Shown here piece by piece: positions 6,685-14,952 of a DNA stretch of 33,449 nucleotides. A model generated the notes under the pieces. It worked only from the letters and a program-made list of their open reading frames with translations, did not search any database and was not told the DNA's origin. Position numbers and translations under genes: made by a program. The stretch spans positions 1-33,449 of the forward strand of contig JAFAOW010000059.1 in assembly GCA_019247455.1 (NCBI GenBank), written 5' to 3'. The number at the start of each line of letters is the position of its first letter. Position 1 is the stretch's first letter. The stretch is from Acidobacteriota bacterium (GTDB lineage: Bacteria; Acidobacteriota; Blastocatellia; Pyrinomonadales; Pyrinomonadaceae).

Positions 6685-9028
6685 GGTTGATCATTAGATC
6701 TCGCCCGAGTCTGCGTATTGATGCATAAGCAACTTTGCCGGGACCGAAAACCGAGGTGTTTTGCAGCTTGAGTCTCATGCCATGAACACACACTATCTCA
6801 TCGGGCAGGGCCTCGCCCGGACTCATCCGAGCCCAAGTATACTTGAAATCAGTCGTAAAGATACCTGTATCGATGAGCTTTCCCGGCTCGTCATTAAGTG
6901 CGAAGAGATCCGTGTATCCATTGTAGTTAATGATAAACGCACGCCCTCCCGCCATCGATACTTCTTCAACCCTGGTCTCGCCGGATGCCGCCGGCAGTAG
7001 GAAGGTGAAAAATTCCTGTGTGCCGGTTCCCTCAGTGACGTATCGCATCAAAGGCGCGTTGACCTTATTGGCGTGGTTTGTTGAGATCCAGCTTTCTCGC
7101 TCCTCCCAATGCCCATCGTTATCGAAAGTAACTATCGTGTGTCCGTCGGCGATCACCTGACGGTTATCGATCCGCGTCTCAACGTTGGCGGCGAAATGAA
7201 AGTTGAGAACGAATCTGTGCCTTTCTTTCGCCTCGGCAAGGTCACGAAGAATCCAGTAGTCGCCCTTAAGGCCTAATATACTTCGATGATGTATGACCGG
7301 ATCTTCAAGCCTGCGGTAACCATTATGGTGGCCTTCGAAAAGGTCAAAGCGATCGCTTGCGACCCAATTGTTCAGAAAGGCCTCGGCTTTTGAGTGCCAA
7401 GAAAAAGGTCCGGCCGGCTCCGATGATGGCCGCCCGTCGACCTCCAGGGTGTTGTGCGCGGAGGTGGACCGAAAGTAATCGCGCAGCTCCTTGGACTCGT
7501 GATAAGTATAAGTTCCGCTGTCGACCAGCAAAGGCCTACCGTGAACGGCCGCTACGAAAGAGAGCGCGTCGGCGTGTCCATGACCCGCCGAAAGCGCCCC
7601 GAGATCGCCGCAATCGACGACGAGGCAGCTGTCTAACTCGCCCCACCCGTCCCGCATAGCAAAATAGCCGCCGTTTCGGAAACCCGTCGATGTCCCTTTC
7701 GGTTCTGAAGACTCTTTTGTTTTGAATGAATCGAGGCCTGCCGTCCCGAGCAGCCAAAACAGCTCTTCCGAAGAACGGCCCGCGAGCGCCTTATGATCAG
7801 GGCGGTCAAAGAGTATCGCGGTTACGGCCAACGAGCCGCGAAAGTCGTCCGACGCCGAGCTAGTGATAGGCAGCATCCTGCCTCCGTCATCATCGCCTAT
7901 GAGGGGTGTACTTCCGTCCGGCATCGTCAGATGCATTAGAAGATCTGACGCAGCCTCGAACCTGTCGGCGAGGTCAGGAGTGCGCGGATCGGCCGGCGCG
8001 TCGGGTATCAAAGCGCGAAGTATAGAAAAGTGGGTATAAATATCGACCGTATAGCGCTGGTACCATGTACTCTGTTCGAAATAGACACCGTCCTGATGGA
8101 CCTGTCTGGTTATCTCATCAAAAAGAATGTCCTCTCCCAACTGCTGCCATTTAGGAGATCGCTCAAAGAACGGAAATTGCGTCCCGACATAATAGAGGCC
8201 AAGAGCCTCGCCCGTCAGATGAGTGTTCGGCGAGTAATACTTAGAGAGATATCTCTCTATGTGACGGCCATGGACATGAATGAACTTGAGGGCCCGCCTA
8301 AACAGCTCGGGTGTAAAGCTGTCGGAGTTTCGGAACATGTGAAACGCCCAAACCCACGACATCGCGCGCATTGCCACCTCAAGACTGCTTGACCAGTTGA
8401 TCCCCATTCCAGGCGGATTTTGATCCATCCAGGATGAGAGTTGATCACAGAATGTTCTCGCATAACGCTCGTCACGCGTCAGAAGATATGCCGCACCCAG
8501 TATAAAAAAATGCTGATGCCGATTTATCTCCCAGACGATCTTCTTGTTGCCCGTTTCGGTCGTATCAAGCTCGTCAAATTCTTTCCAGTGTTTCAGCGGC
8601 GACCGCTTCGATGTAAGGGGCTCGCAATGCCAATCGATCTCCGTGCCCAGGTAGAGGTTCCTTAGGCCGAGGATTTCGTATCGGCCCGCGACGATGGTCT
8701 CAGCGCGAGCGATAATGTCCGCCACGCGTTTCTCACCGAATTCAGTTCTGAACCTTTGAATCGCGGCACCGGATTCGCGAAAGACCGGGAAAAATCTCTT
8801 TACACCGGAGGTATAAAACTTTTGCCAAAGGCCTTCCGCTATTACTGGGCCGTCGCCGAACTTTTCCTTGTCGATCAGAGCGATGAGGTCCTCATCGGTC
8901 GGCTCGACACCCGCCTTTTTCTGCTCTCGGTATACGGACAATGCCTGGCCTCCGCGAGTTATGACCTCGTCGAGACTGCGAAGCTTTTTAAGCTTGCTGA
9001 GGGGATTTGCCACGGCTTCGACTGCCAT
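6650..9028 (-). CDS. Heparinase II/III family protein (alginate/heparin-lyase-like)
   Basis: A 792-residue protein with the two-part architecture of heparinase II/III proteins. The N-terminal alpha/alpha toroid (about 80-430) includes WEINRHQHFFILGAAYLLT, NWSSSLEVAMRAMSW and the conserved SPNTHLTGEALGLYYVG (His270). The C-terminal beta-sheet domain (about 450-780) includes AGHGHADALSF (481-491), GRPLLVDSGTYTY and DYFRSTSAHNT (His525, Asn526). These are the signature segments of the Heparinase II/III-like domain. Family enzymes cleave uronic-acid polysaccharides by beta-elimination, while many homologues in capsule and exopolysaccharide loci are uncharacterised. No signal peptide is evident: the N-terminus MAVEAVANPLSKLKKLRS is not hydrophobic. 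Its location is therefore unclear, and a cytoplasmic protein would not meet exported polymer. It lies 11 bp after the deacetylase-like gene, in the same operon. Start ATG 9028. Confidence 0.88.
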   Translation of the reverse strand: MAVEAVANPLSKLKKLRSLDEVITRGGQALSVYREQKKAGVEPTDEDLIALIDKEKFGDGPVIAEGLWQKFYTSGVKRFFPVFRESGAAIQRFRTEFGEKRVADIIARAETIVAGRYEILGLRNLYLGTEIDWHCEPLTSKRSPLKHWKEFDELDTTETGNKKIVWEINRHQHFFILGAAYLLTRDERYARTFCDQLSSWMDQNPPGMGINWSSSLEVAMRAMSWVWAFHMFRNSDSFTPELFRRALKFIHVHGRHIERYLSKYYSPNTHLTGEALGLYYVGTQFPFFERSPKWQQLGEDILFDEITRQVHQDGVYFEQSTWYQRYTVDIYTHFSILRALIPDAPADPRTPDLADRFEAASDLLMHLTMPDGSTPLIGDDDGGRMLPITSSASDDFRGSLAVTAILFDRPDHKALAGRSSEELFWLLGTAGLDSFKTKESSEPKGTSTGFRNGGYFAMRDGWGELDSCLVVDCGDLGALSAGHGHADALSFVAAVHGRPLLVDSGTYTYHESKELRDYFRSTSAHNTLEVDGRPSSEPAGPFSWHSKAEAFLNNWVASDRFDLFEGHHNGYRRLEDPVIHHRSILGLKGDYWILRDLAEAKERHRFVLNFHFAANVETRIDNRQVIADGHTIVTFDNDGHWEERESWISTNHANKVNAPLMRYVTEGTGTQEFFTFLLPAASGETRVEEVSMAGGRAFIINYNGYTDLFALNDEPGKLIDTGIFTTDFKYTWARMSPGEALPDEIVCVHGMRLKLQNTSVFGPGKVAYASIRRLGRDLMINREGSRSSRPID

Positions 9029-9039
9029 TATTTTAGCAA

Positions 9040-10188
9040 TTAAGTATCCATGATCGGCGTTAGCAGATGGTTTCGGTAAATGTTAGGGTTCCCTTTCCTG
9101 CCCTCCATCGCAGCCGACGCGATATTGAACGCCTCCCTGGCGCTCGCAAAGTGCACCGAATAATCGCCTGATCTCTGTCCTCTTTCAACAATTTCGGCAA
9201 AGTAACGCTTTGCATCCTCACCGATGCATGTGCTCTGGTCTTGGTCGAAGAAACCGTGACAGTACAGCTTCACGAATATCCAATCGGGCCGGTGTGCGAC
9301 CGTCACATTCGCGGATCTCCACCGTCGAAAGCGTGCCTCCGACAATCCCTGACTAGCTGTCAGTGCTCCATCGTCGATCCGAGGCACCGGAATGCCTTTG
9401 ATCGTTCTGGTCCAGTTAAAAACCAGTGGACCCGTAAATATAAGTGGCAATTGAGGCTGCTTTCCATTTGTGCCGGTTCTAACCCCTCGCCGATGAGGCG
9501 CCGCCTCGTCCATCGGTAGCGCACATTCGTAGATCTGATTTGTGACGGCCACCTGAGACTGGTCCGGTGCGGACGGAAGCGTCATGTCGGCGTAGCAGCC
9601 TGTCTCGCGAAGGATCTCCATTTCGTTATCGACGCCGCAGAAACGCCCTCCGCACGAGTTAGCCAGAGCCAGGTTCCCGTGTACGAACGCGTATCGGGGA
9701 ATGGGGTCTTTCTCCATGCGTGAAAGGCACCTGTGCCTTTCTGCGATCGTATCTCGAAATCCGAGCAGCGCATTTCGAAGGCCATCTGCCGTATCGGGCC
9801 TATCCACACCGTGATGAAGATGGATCTCAACTTCGCCAAGGCCCTCCGACTGCATTTCGGCGAGGATCTCGAGGATCCCCGCGTCATACTGTTCGGCGGG
9901 ATAAAAATTGGTATGTCGGAACTTCGTTCCGTCAACGTCTCGAGCAGCGTCGCCGGTGTCTCTTGCCAATTTGTGATATTCCTTGAGACGCCGGATCTGT
10001 GTTTTCCGGTCGAGGTCGCCGCTCGGACTCCACGCGGGCTCAAAATGGTTTGCGACAGTGATGATGATGTGTTTATGCTCAAACGCCGTACGCTCGAGAA
10101 AAGCTCCGGCGCGATTGAACGGATACCGCACCAGCCAAGGCAGATTCCATTGAAGCTTCGTGAGGAATGAAGAGTCGACTTTGGTCAT
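9040..10188 (-). CDS. Putative NodB-like carbohydrate deacetylase-fold protein
   Basis: About 382 residues. The start is taken at ATG 10186-10188 (MTKVDSSFLTK) because it overlaps the flippase stop in an ATGA arrangement, a typical coupled start. A longer frame reaching 10293 reads back into the flippase gene and looks non-native. The N-terminal core KHIIITVANHFEPAWSP (39-55) and a later VEIHLHHGVDRPDTADGL resemble the strand-plus-metal-ligand segments of polysaccharide deacetylase barrels. YAFVHGNLALANS and the C-terminal WIFVKLYCHGFFDQ are also barrel-like. The family is common in bacterial exopolysaccharide clusters but is poorly characterised. A canonical NodB motif 1 (TFDDG) is absent, so deacetylase activity is not assured. 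Operon position between flippase and heparinase-like protein suggests polymer or lipid-linked sugar modification. Confidence 0.55.
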   Translation of the reverse strand: MTKVDSSFLTKLQWNLPWLVRYPFNRAGAFLERTAFEHKHIIITVANHFEPAWSPSGDLDRKTQIRRLKEYHKLARDTGDAARDVDGTKFRHTNFYPAEQYDAGILEILAEMQSEGLGEVEIHLHHGVDRPDTADGLRNALLGFRDTIAERHRCLSRMEKDPIPRYAFVHGNLALANSCGGRFCGVDNEMEILRETGCYADMTLPSAPDQSQVAVTNQIYECALPMDEAAPHRRGVRTGTNGKQPQLPLIFTGPLVFNWTRTIKGIPVPRIDDGALTASQGLSEARFRRWRSANVTVAHRPDWIFVKLYCHGFFDQDQSTCIGEDAKRYFAEIVERGQRSGDYSVHFASAREAFNIASAAMEGRKGNPNIYRNHLLTPIMDT

Positions 10189-11786
10189 GACCGGTTTGGA
10201 ACCTCCGGCAAGAACGGGACGCGGCCTGGCCATAAACGCCTGAGGACATCCGTAACGGCTCGTTTCTCGCCCGCGTCGATCAGCCCGAGACAATTTGCCG
10301 CAAATAGATATATGGTCAGGAAAACCATTCCCGAGACTGCCAAAACGGAGCAGCCGCCAATAAAACTAAGCGTGCTCGCCTTAGTGATCATCAGTTCTGA
10401 CTCCGCGAACCGCTCCCCAAGAGCTATTAGGCCAACCCTGATACTCGAGTAAACGAAAAAGGTAACTACGCCGGCCGCAAGACTCGCGACCGCAGTTTTC
10501 GCCACACCCCCGAGCAGTCGAAGATGTCCAAAGCCTAGTTTCAATTTGCTAACGACCATCGCCTGCGCAACCAGCCGCTCAACGACCAGGGCTGAAACTG
10601 CGATAGCGATCATTCCCATCATTCCAAAATAAGGAAGTCCAAAGTACAGGACCGCAACCAGCGCGATCAAGATGAAGACCCTTGCGATCAGAAAAAGCCT
10701 GCCCATCTCTTTGTATGAGCGAATGACCGGGTCGTTGACGAGTATTCCTAACGGAAGCAGCGTGATGTTCACGAGGAATATAGGGACGCTTGCCTCAAAT
10801 TTTTCCGTGAAAAGAGTGGTTATGAAAGTACTTGCCGTAATGAGCAAAAATACGTAGACGGGAAAATAAAAGAATGCAAGTTTTTGGGTCGCTCGGGCTG
10901 TAAGACGGATCATCTCTTCCGTGTCGCCCGCCATATGCAGTGCATTCATTCGCGGGATAAGTACGGAAGTCACAGACTCCGTCAGCATTGCCATGAGGGG
11001 TATTTCAAAGCACCCGTATGCGTATATCGCAAAGTCAGCTGAAGAGAATTTATAGCCAACGAAATAGTTATGTATATCAGTCTGGGCGATCAACAAAACA
11101 CCTGCCAGGCCGTAGGGCAGAGCATAAGCGAGCTGCTCCCCAAAGAATCTTAGATCAAAGCTTCTCCAGACCCAGGGGAAGCGTGAGCGAACGTATATCA
11201 GCAGGATGAATGTCTGGATGATCCCCTGGATCATCGCGGCGTATATGAAGGCTTCGACCGAGCCGAAGGCGAAAACGGCACCCGCCATCAGCAGCGTTTT
11301 GCTCAATTGAGAGACCACGATGAACAGCGTGGCGAGACGGACCTCTCGATTGGCGACAGCGACCGTATCGATGAAGGTTGAAACCATCCATATCCAGATG
11401 ACGAAGCCGATCTTGGGAGCAAGCCGGGTCAGTTCATCGCTATGAAAAATGTTTCCCAAAAATTGCGGGTAGACATTGAAGAAAAGACATGCCCCCCCGC
11501 CAATAACGAAATTGAAGATCAGGATATTCAGTATCGCGGAAGCACGGCGCTCTTCCTCCCTCGCAAGGTAGTAATAGGAACTCATCCCAACCCCGAGGGA
11601 TAAGATAACTACTGCGTTCGCGATCACCTGAAAGGATTCGCGGTAATGGCCGACAGACTCCTGGGTGAGATATCTGACGATAATGAGCGGCAGCATAAAG
11701 CTCAGCGCAAAGCCAACGATCTTGGCTGCTAGAAGCCAGGCGCTTTGCGTTCTGAGACTCTGAGTTTTATTTCCTGCTTGTACCAC
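10185..11786 (-). CDS. Wzx-type lipid-linked oligosaccharide flippase (polysaccharide biosynthesis protein)
   Basis: A 533-residue polytopic inner-membrane protein of the MOP/PST superfamily. About 12-14 hydrophobic segments are visible, including LLAAKIVGFALSFMLPLIIV, ILIFNFVIGGGACLFF, IFLVNITLLPLGILV and VFILIALVAVLYFG. The early segment RTQSAWLLAAKIVGFALSF is the typical start of Wzx/PST flippases. It would move undecaprenyl-linked repeat units from the cytoplasmic to the periplasmic face. It starts at a GTG (11784-11786) with AAGG about 4 nt upstream. It lies 45 bp after the methyltransferase and overlaps the deacetylase-like gene by 4 bp. MurJ is an alternative in this superfamily, but the glycosyltransferase neighbourhood favours Wzx. 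The matching Wzy polymerase is probably the gene at 23932, more than 12 kb away. Confidence 0.85.
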   Translation of the reverse strand: MVQAGNKTQSLRTQSAWLLAAKIVGFALSFMLPLIIVRYLTQESVGHYRESFQVIANAVVILSLGVGMSSYYYLAREEERRASAILNILIFNFVIGGGACLFFNVYPQFLGNIFHSDELTRLAPKIGFVIWIWMVSTFIDTVAVANREVRLATLFIVVSQLSKTLLMAGAVFAFGSVEAFIYAAMIQGIIQTFILLIYVRSRFPWVWRSFDLRFFGEQLAYALPYGLAGVLLIAQTDIHNYFVGYKFSSADFAIYAYGCFEIPLMAMLTESVTSVLIPRMNALHMAGDTEEMIRLTARATQKLAFFYFPVYVFLLITASTFITTLFTEKFEASVPIFLVNITLLPLGILVNDPVIRSYKEMGRLFLIARVFILIALVAVLYFGLPYFGMMGMIAIAVSALVVERLVAQAMVVSKLKLGFGHLRLLGGVAKTAVASLAAGVVTFFVYSSIRVGLIALGERFAESELMITKASTLSFIGGCSVLAVSGMVFLTIYLFAANCLGLIDAGEKRAVTDVLRRLWPGRVPFLPEVPNRS

Positions 11787-11831
11787 TGACCTTGGGTAGG
11801 GTGTAGAGAAGAGGCAGCCGGACGGCCATTT

Positions 11832-12575
11832 CTATTCTACCGTAATTTTGATAAAAGGTTTTGACTTTCCAATGAACTCGCATGTCGCTGGCATTTCCGT
11901 CTGCCATCGCGCCGCTATCTCCTGCTCCTCGGCACGGCCTGCATCGTCAAGTAATATTTGTGCACCGGACCTCAACTTCTCTCGCATAATTGGCACAAGA
12001 CCGTACCGCCCGCCTTTTGTCGTTCCCGGCGGGCCGTCGCAAATAACCATGGTGTAACCGTGGACGTCGGGGGCGTTGCTCATGTCATACCAGACGAATT
12101 CGCCGTAATCCTTTAGCGGATCACAAACGAGCGTTACTGAATCTATCTTGAATCGAGCTAGCTGCTTGCGAACCCGGTCCGCCCATTCGGCGTTATGTTC
12201 GAGGGCCACGTGTCGAGCCCCACGATATTTTGCTGCAGCGCCGACGAGCAGCGTCGAGAGGCCGGATCCGCACTCAAGAATTTCTCCATCGGTCTGGAGA
12301 GCATGCGAAATGCATGCTGCAAGATACTCATTCAGGGCGCTCCAAGATTCGTTTCCCCAACCGTAGATCAGATCGCTCAGCAGCTGGCTATCCGCTGAAA
12401 GGGCCCGTTCCGGGGCCGACAGGAATTTTCGCATCGAGCGCCTGAATACATGATCTCGATGGACCTGTTTTGTAAGTTGACGCAAACGCCGGGGCACAAG
12501 GGCCTTGGCTAATGCCTTGATCGGTGAACCGGCGGGGGCGTCTACGGCAGAAACTGTGCGTGTTAACTCTTGCAT
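11832..12575 (-). CDS. Class I SAM-dependent methyltransferase
   Basis: A 247-residue protein. ATG 12573-12575 is chosen because GAGG lies about 8 nt upstream. An in-frame extension to 12686 has no ribosome binding site and non-native-looking sequence. A Rossmann methyltransferase core is visible: motif [15 protein letters not shown] (99-112), the acidic end of strand 2 HVALEHN (Glu126) that would bind the SAM ribose, and strand 4 [20 protein letters not shown] basic N-terminal helix region precedes it. It likely O-methylates a sugar of the polysaccharide or its lipid-linked precursor, inferred only from its position as first gene of the flippase-lyase-glycosyltransferase operon. A 213-bp gap separates it from divergent comM and should hold both promoters. 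Confidence 0.75.
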   Translation of the reverse strand: MQELTRTVSAVDAPAGSPIKALAKALVPRRLRQLTKQVHRDHVFRRSMRKFLSAPERALSADSQLLSDLIYGWGNESWSALNEYLAACISHALQTDGEILECGSGLSTLLVGAAAKYRGARHVALEHNAEWADRVRKQLARFKIDSVTLVCDPLKDYGEFVWYDMSNAPDVHGYTMVICDGPPGTTKGGRYGLVPIMREKLRSGAQILLDDAGRAEEQEIAARWQTEMPATCEFIGKSKPFIKITVE

Positions 12576-12788
12576 GCGGTACCTCGTTTTGAGCAGGTTC
12601 CGCCAGGCGCACCGACGGGGCAGATCGGCGGAATTCCTGTCCCAACATACGGCCAATCGACTCGATATTTCACGAAAATAGAGCATTTACGGGCCCGCGA
12701 GCGGTTGATCCTGGGCCTCTTGGCCGCCCCTTTTTGTTTTCCGGGCAAATCGGGTAAACTCACGCTGTTTCCGATCAAGATCGAGCGT

Positions 12789-14348
12789 ATGCTTTTTCTC
12801 TCACAGTCGGCGACCGTATACGGCATCGACGCACTACTATTAGACATTGAGGTGAACCTCCAGGCCGTCAGTAACCCTGACGAGTCGGCTCCATTTACCA
12901 TCGTCGGTTTGCCGGATACGGCCGTCCGCGAATCGCGCGAGCGCGTGCGGGCCGCGATCTCAAACTGCGGTTACTTCTTCCCGCTGCAAAAAACGACCGT
13001 AAATCTCGCGCCGGCCGACTTGCGAAAAGAGGGAGCGAGCTTTGACCTGCCCATTGCCCTCGCCATTCTCGGCGCAAACGGCGATCTCGGTATCGATCAA
13101 CTGTCCAGCACGTTGAGCGTTGGAGAACTGTCCCTTGACGGACGCGTGCGCCCTGTCCGCGGAGCTCTCTCTATCGCGCTAAAGGCTCGAGATGAGGGCA
13201 TTAAGAACCTTTTTGTCCCTGAAGAAAATGCGCTGGAAGCGGCGGTGGTGTCAGGGGTCAACGTCTACCCGATAAAGGACCTGCGATCGGCGAGTGATCT
13301 TGCCATGGACCTTGAAGGGGGCCGAGGTACTAAGATCCCGCCTCTACGAATCGAACTAAACGAACTGCGAGCGCGAGAAAACCGCTACGCCGCTGATTTT
13401 AATGAGGTTAGGGGGCAGGCCACGGCGAAGCGCGCGTTGGAAGTGGCCAGTGCGGGGGGTCACAACATTCTCTTTATTGGGCCTCCCGGCTCCGGGAAAA
13501 CGATGCTGGCGAAGCGGCTGCCCTCGATACTGCCCCCGCTTGAGTTCGAAGAAGCGATCGAGATCACGAAGATACATTCTGTCGCGGGGCTAACCGGCAG
13601 ATCGGGACTGGTCGCGGAGCGGCCCTTCAAATCGCCCCATCACACCGTGAGCCAAGCAGGCCTGATCGGCGGCGGATCCATCCCGAAGCCGGGTGAAGTG
13701 AGCCTCGCCCATCTTGGGGTGTTGTTTTTGGATGAGCTGCCGGAGTTCGACCGGTCGGTGCTTGAAGTTTTGCGTCAGCCGATGGAGGACAAAAACGTGA
13801 CGATCTCACGTGCCGCGTCGTCGCTGACTTTTCCCGCAAGCTTTACTCTTGTCGCGTCAATGAATCCGTGTCCGTGCGGTTATTTTGGCTCATCAAGAGA
13901 GTGCACGTGTTCCCCGACCCAAATACAGCGATACGTGGGCAAGATCTCGGGCCCGCTCATGGATAGGATCGACATTCACATTGACGTGCCCGCCGTGAAA
14001 TTCAATGAGCTTCGGGGAAAGGGTGTTCCGCAGGGCGACAGCTCTGAGACCATCAGGAAACGCGTGGTCGAAGCCCGCGAAAGGCAGTTGTCGAGATTCA
14101 AGGGGGACGGATATTCGAATTCAATGATGACGACAAAGCAGATCCGAGAGCACTGTGCACTCGATGAAGAAAGCGAACAGCTCCTGGAGAAGGCGATGCT
14201 CCGCCAAGGCCTCTCCGCCCGAGCTCATGACCGAATCCTTAAGGTTTCGAGGACCATCGCTGACCTCGACGCCAGCGAAAACATTCAGCCGACCCACATC
14301 AGCGAAGCCATCAACTACCGTTCACTCGACCGGAATTACTGGACGTAG
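12789..14348 (+). CDS. comM: ComM/YifB family Mg-chelatase-like AAA+ ATPase
   Basis: A 519-residue ComM/YifB protein. Characterised ComM is a hexameric helicase that promotes branch migration of incoming DNA during natural transformation; YifB homologues occur widely in non-competent bacteria too. The N-terminal ChlI-like domain (1-170) includes [20 protein letters not shown] and [20 protein letters not shown], the family signature. The AAA+ domain has Walker A GPPGSGKT (231-238), Walker [12 protein letters not shown] and the Cys-rich segment [19 protein letters not shown]. The C-terminal lid domain contains [19 protein letters not shown]. The start ATG 12789 gives the family N-terminus [15 protein letters not shown]; a longer in-frame extension to 12570 is unsupported. 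Length is normal. It is an isolated housekeeping gene between two polysaccharide loci and ends 16 bp before the convergent cupin gene. Confidence 0.95.
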   Translation: MLFLSQSATVYGIDALLLDIEVNLQAVSNPDESAPFTIVGLPDTAVRESRERVRAAISNCGYFFPLQKTTVNLAPADLRKEGASFDLPIALAILGANGDLGIDQLSSTLSVGELSLDGRVRPVRGALSIALKARDEGIKNLFVPEENALEAAVVSGVNVYPIKDLRSASDLAMDLEGGRGTKIPPLRIELNELRARENRYAADFNEVRGQATAKRALEVASAGGHNILFIGPPGSGKTMLAKRLPSILPPLEFEEAIEITKIHSVAGLTGRSGLVAERPFKSPHHTVSQAGLIGGGSIPKPGEVSLAHLGVLFLDELPEFDRSVLEVLRQPMEDKNVTISRAASSLTFPASFTLVASMNPCPCGYFGSSRECTCSPTQIQRYVGKISGPLMDRIDIHIDVPAVKFNELRGKGVPQGDSSETIRKRVVEARERQLSRFKGDGYSNSMMTTKQIREHCALDEESEQLLEKAMLRQGLSARAHDRILKVSRTIADLDASENIQPTHISEAINYRSLDRNYWT

Positions 14349-14364
14349 GATCTTACCCGCCCGC

Positions 14365-14838
14365 CTACTCCGCGGACCAGATCGCGGGGTCCCAAAAATC
14401 ATCGCCCCTGCCTGAGTATTCGGCGTCCGTGACAGGTTCTAGCCAAACGACATTACCGCCACCGCGGTCATTGGTGATTGCAAGGTGTGTCATTCGGTTT
14501 GTTGGGGAGGCTCCGTGCCAGTGCTGAATGTCTGGTCGGCAAAGAACGGATTCACCTTTAGCAATGGTCCTAATTGGCTGTCCCTTCTCTTGGTACAGTC
14601 CCTCACCAGCGATGATGATCAGCGTTTGTCCGGCGGGATGGCGATGCCAGTTGGTTCTTGCACCGGGTTCGAAGGTCACGCTCGCTACAGAATAATCGTT
14701 TGACTCCGCCTTTGGCACTAGCATGTTCACGTGCACTGTCCCGGTAAAATACTCCCGCGGAGCTGGGTCGCCGAGCGGAAATAGAGTATCCGGATCGGTG
14801 TCGTCGTTTCTTTCTGCCTTTGCCGCTGCGGTGCTCAT
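14365..14838 (-). CDS. Manganese-cupin protein resembling (R)-hydroxynitrile lyase (GtHNL type)
   Basis: A 157-residue single-domain cupin. ATG 14836-14838 is preferred over an in-frame TTG at 14856. The core follows the Granulicella tundricola hydroxynitrile lyase layout closely: YFTGTVHVNMLV, SVTFEPGARTNWHRHPAGQT, HWHGASPTNRMTHLAI and VTDAEY. Likely metal ligands are His65, His67, Gln71 and His106, and His118 matches the catalytic His of that enzyme. Characterised members cleave or form cyanohydrins in vitro. Natural substrates are unknown, so the physiological reaction is unassigned. It lies 114 bp downstream of the glycogen debranching gene on the same strand and may share its transcript. 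About 25 N-terminal residues before the cupin core are variable. Related cupins annotated as carboxymuconolactone decarboxylase-associated are an alternative. Confidence 0.75.
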   Translation of the reverse strand: MSTAAAKAERNDDTDPDTLFPLGDPAPREYFTGTVHVNMLVPKAESNDYSVASVTFEPGARTNWHRHPAGQTLIIIAGEGLYQEKGQPIRTIAKGESVLCRPDIQHWHGASPTNRMTHLAITNDRGGGNVVWLEPVTDAEYSGRGDDFWDPAIWSAE

Positions 14839-14952
14839 TGGATCGAACGTTTCCAATATTCTCGGCCAAAGATCATTGAGCGAGTGTCCACTGGATTACG
14901 AACATGCGTGGCGACTCGCGCCAACCCGAAAAACCGTCATCGGAAACCTAGA

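Noticed and set aside
10189-10293. N-terminal extension of the deacetylase-like gene
   Set aside because: It overlaps the flippase coding region by over 100 bp, and the ATGA overlap at 10185-10188 gives a better coupled start.
12709-12740. GGGC/GCCC stem followed by a T-run, terminator-like, before comM
   Set aside because: No plus-strand gene ends upstream and the stem is only 4 bp; an attenuator in the comM leader is possible but unsupported.
12570-12788. N-terminal extension of comM by 73 codons
   Set aside because: ComM proteins begin at or near [15 protein letters not shown]; the upstream region is the divergent promoter region.
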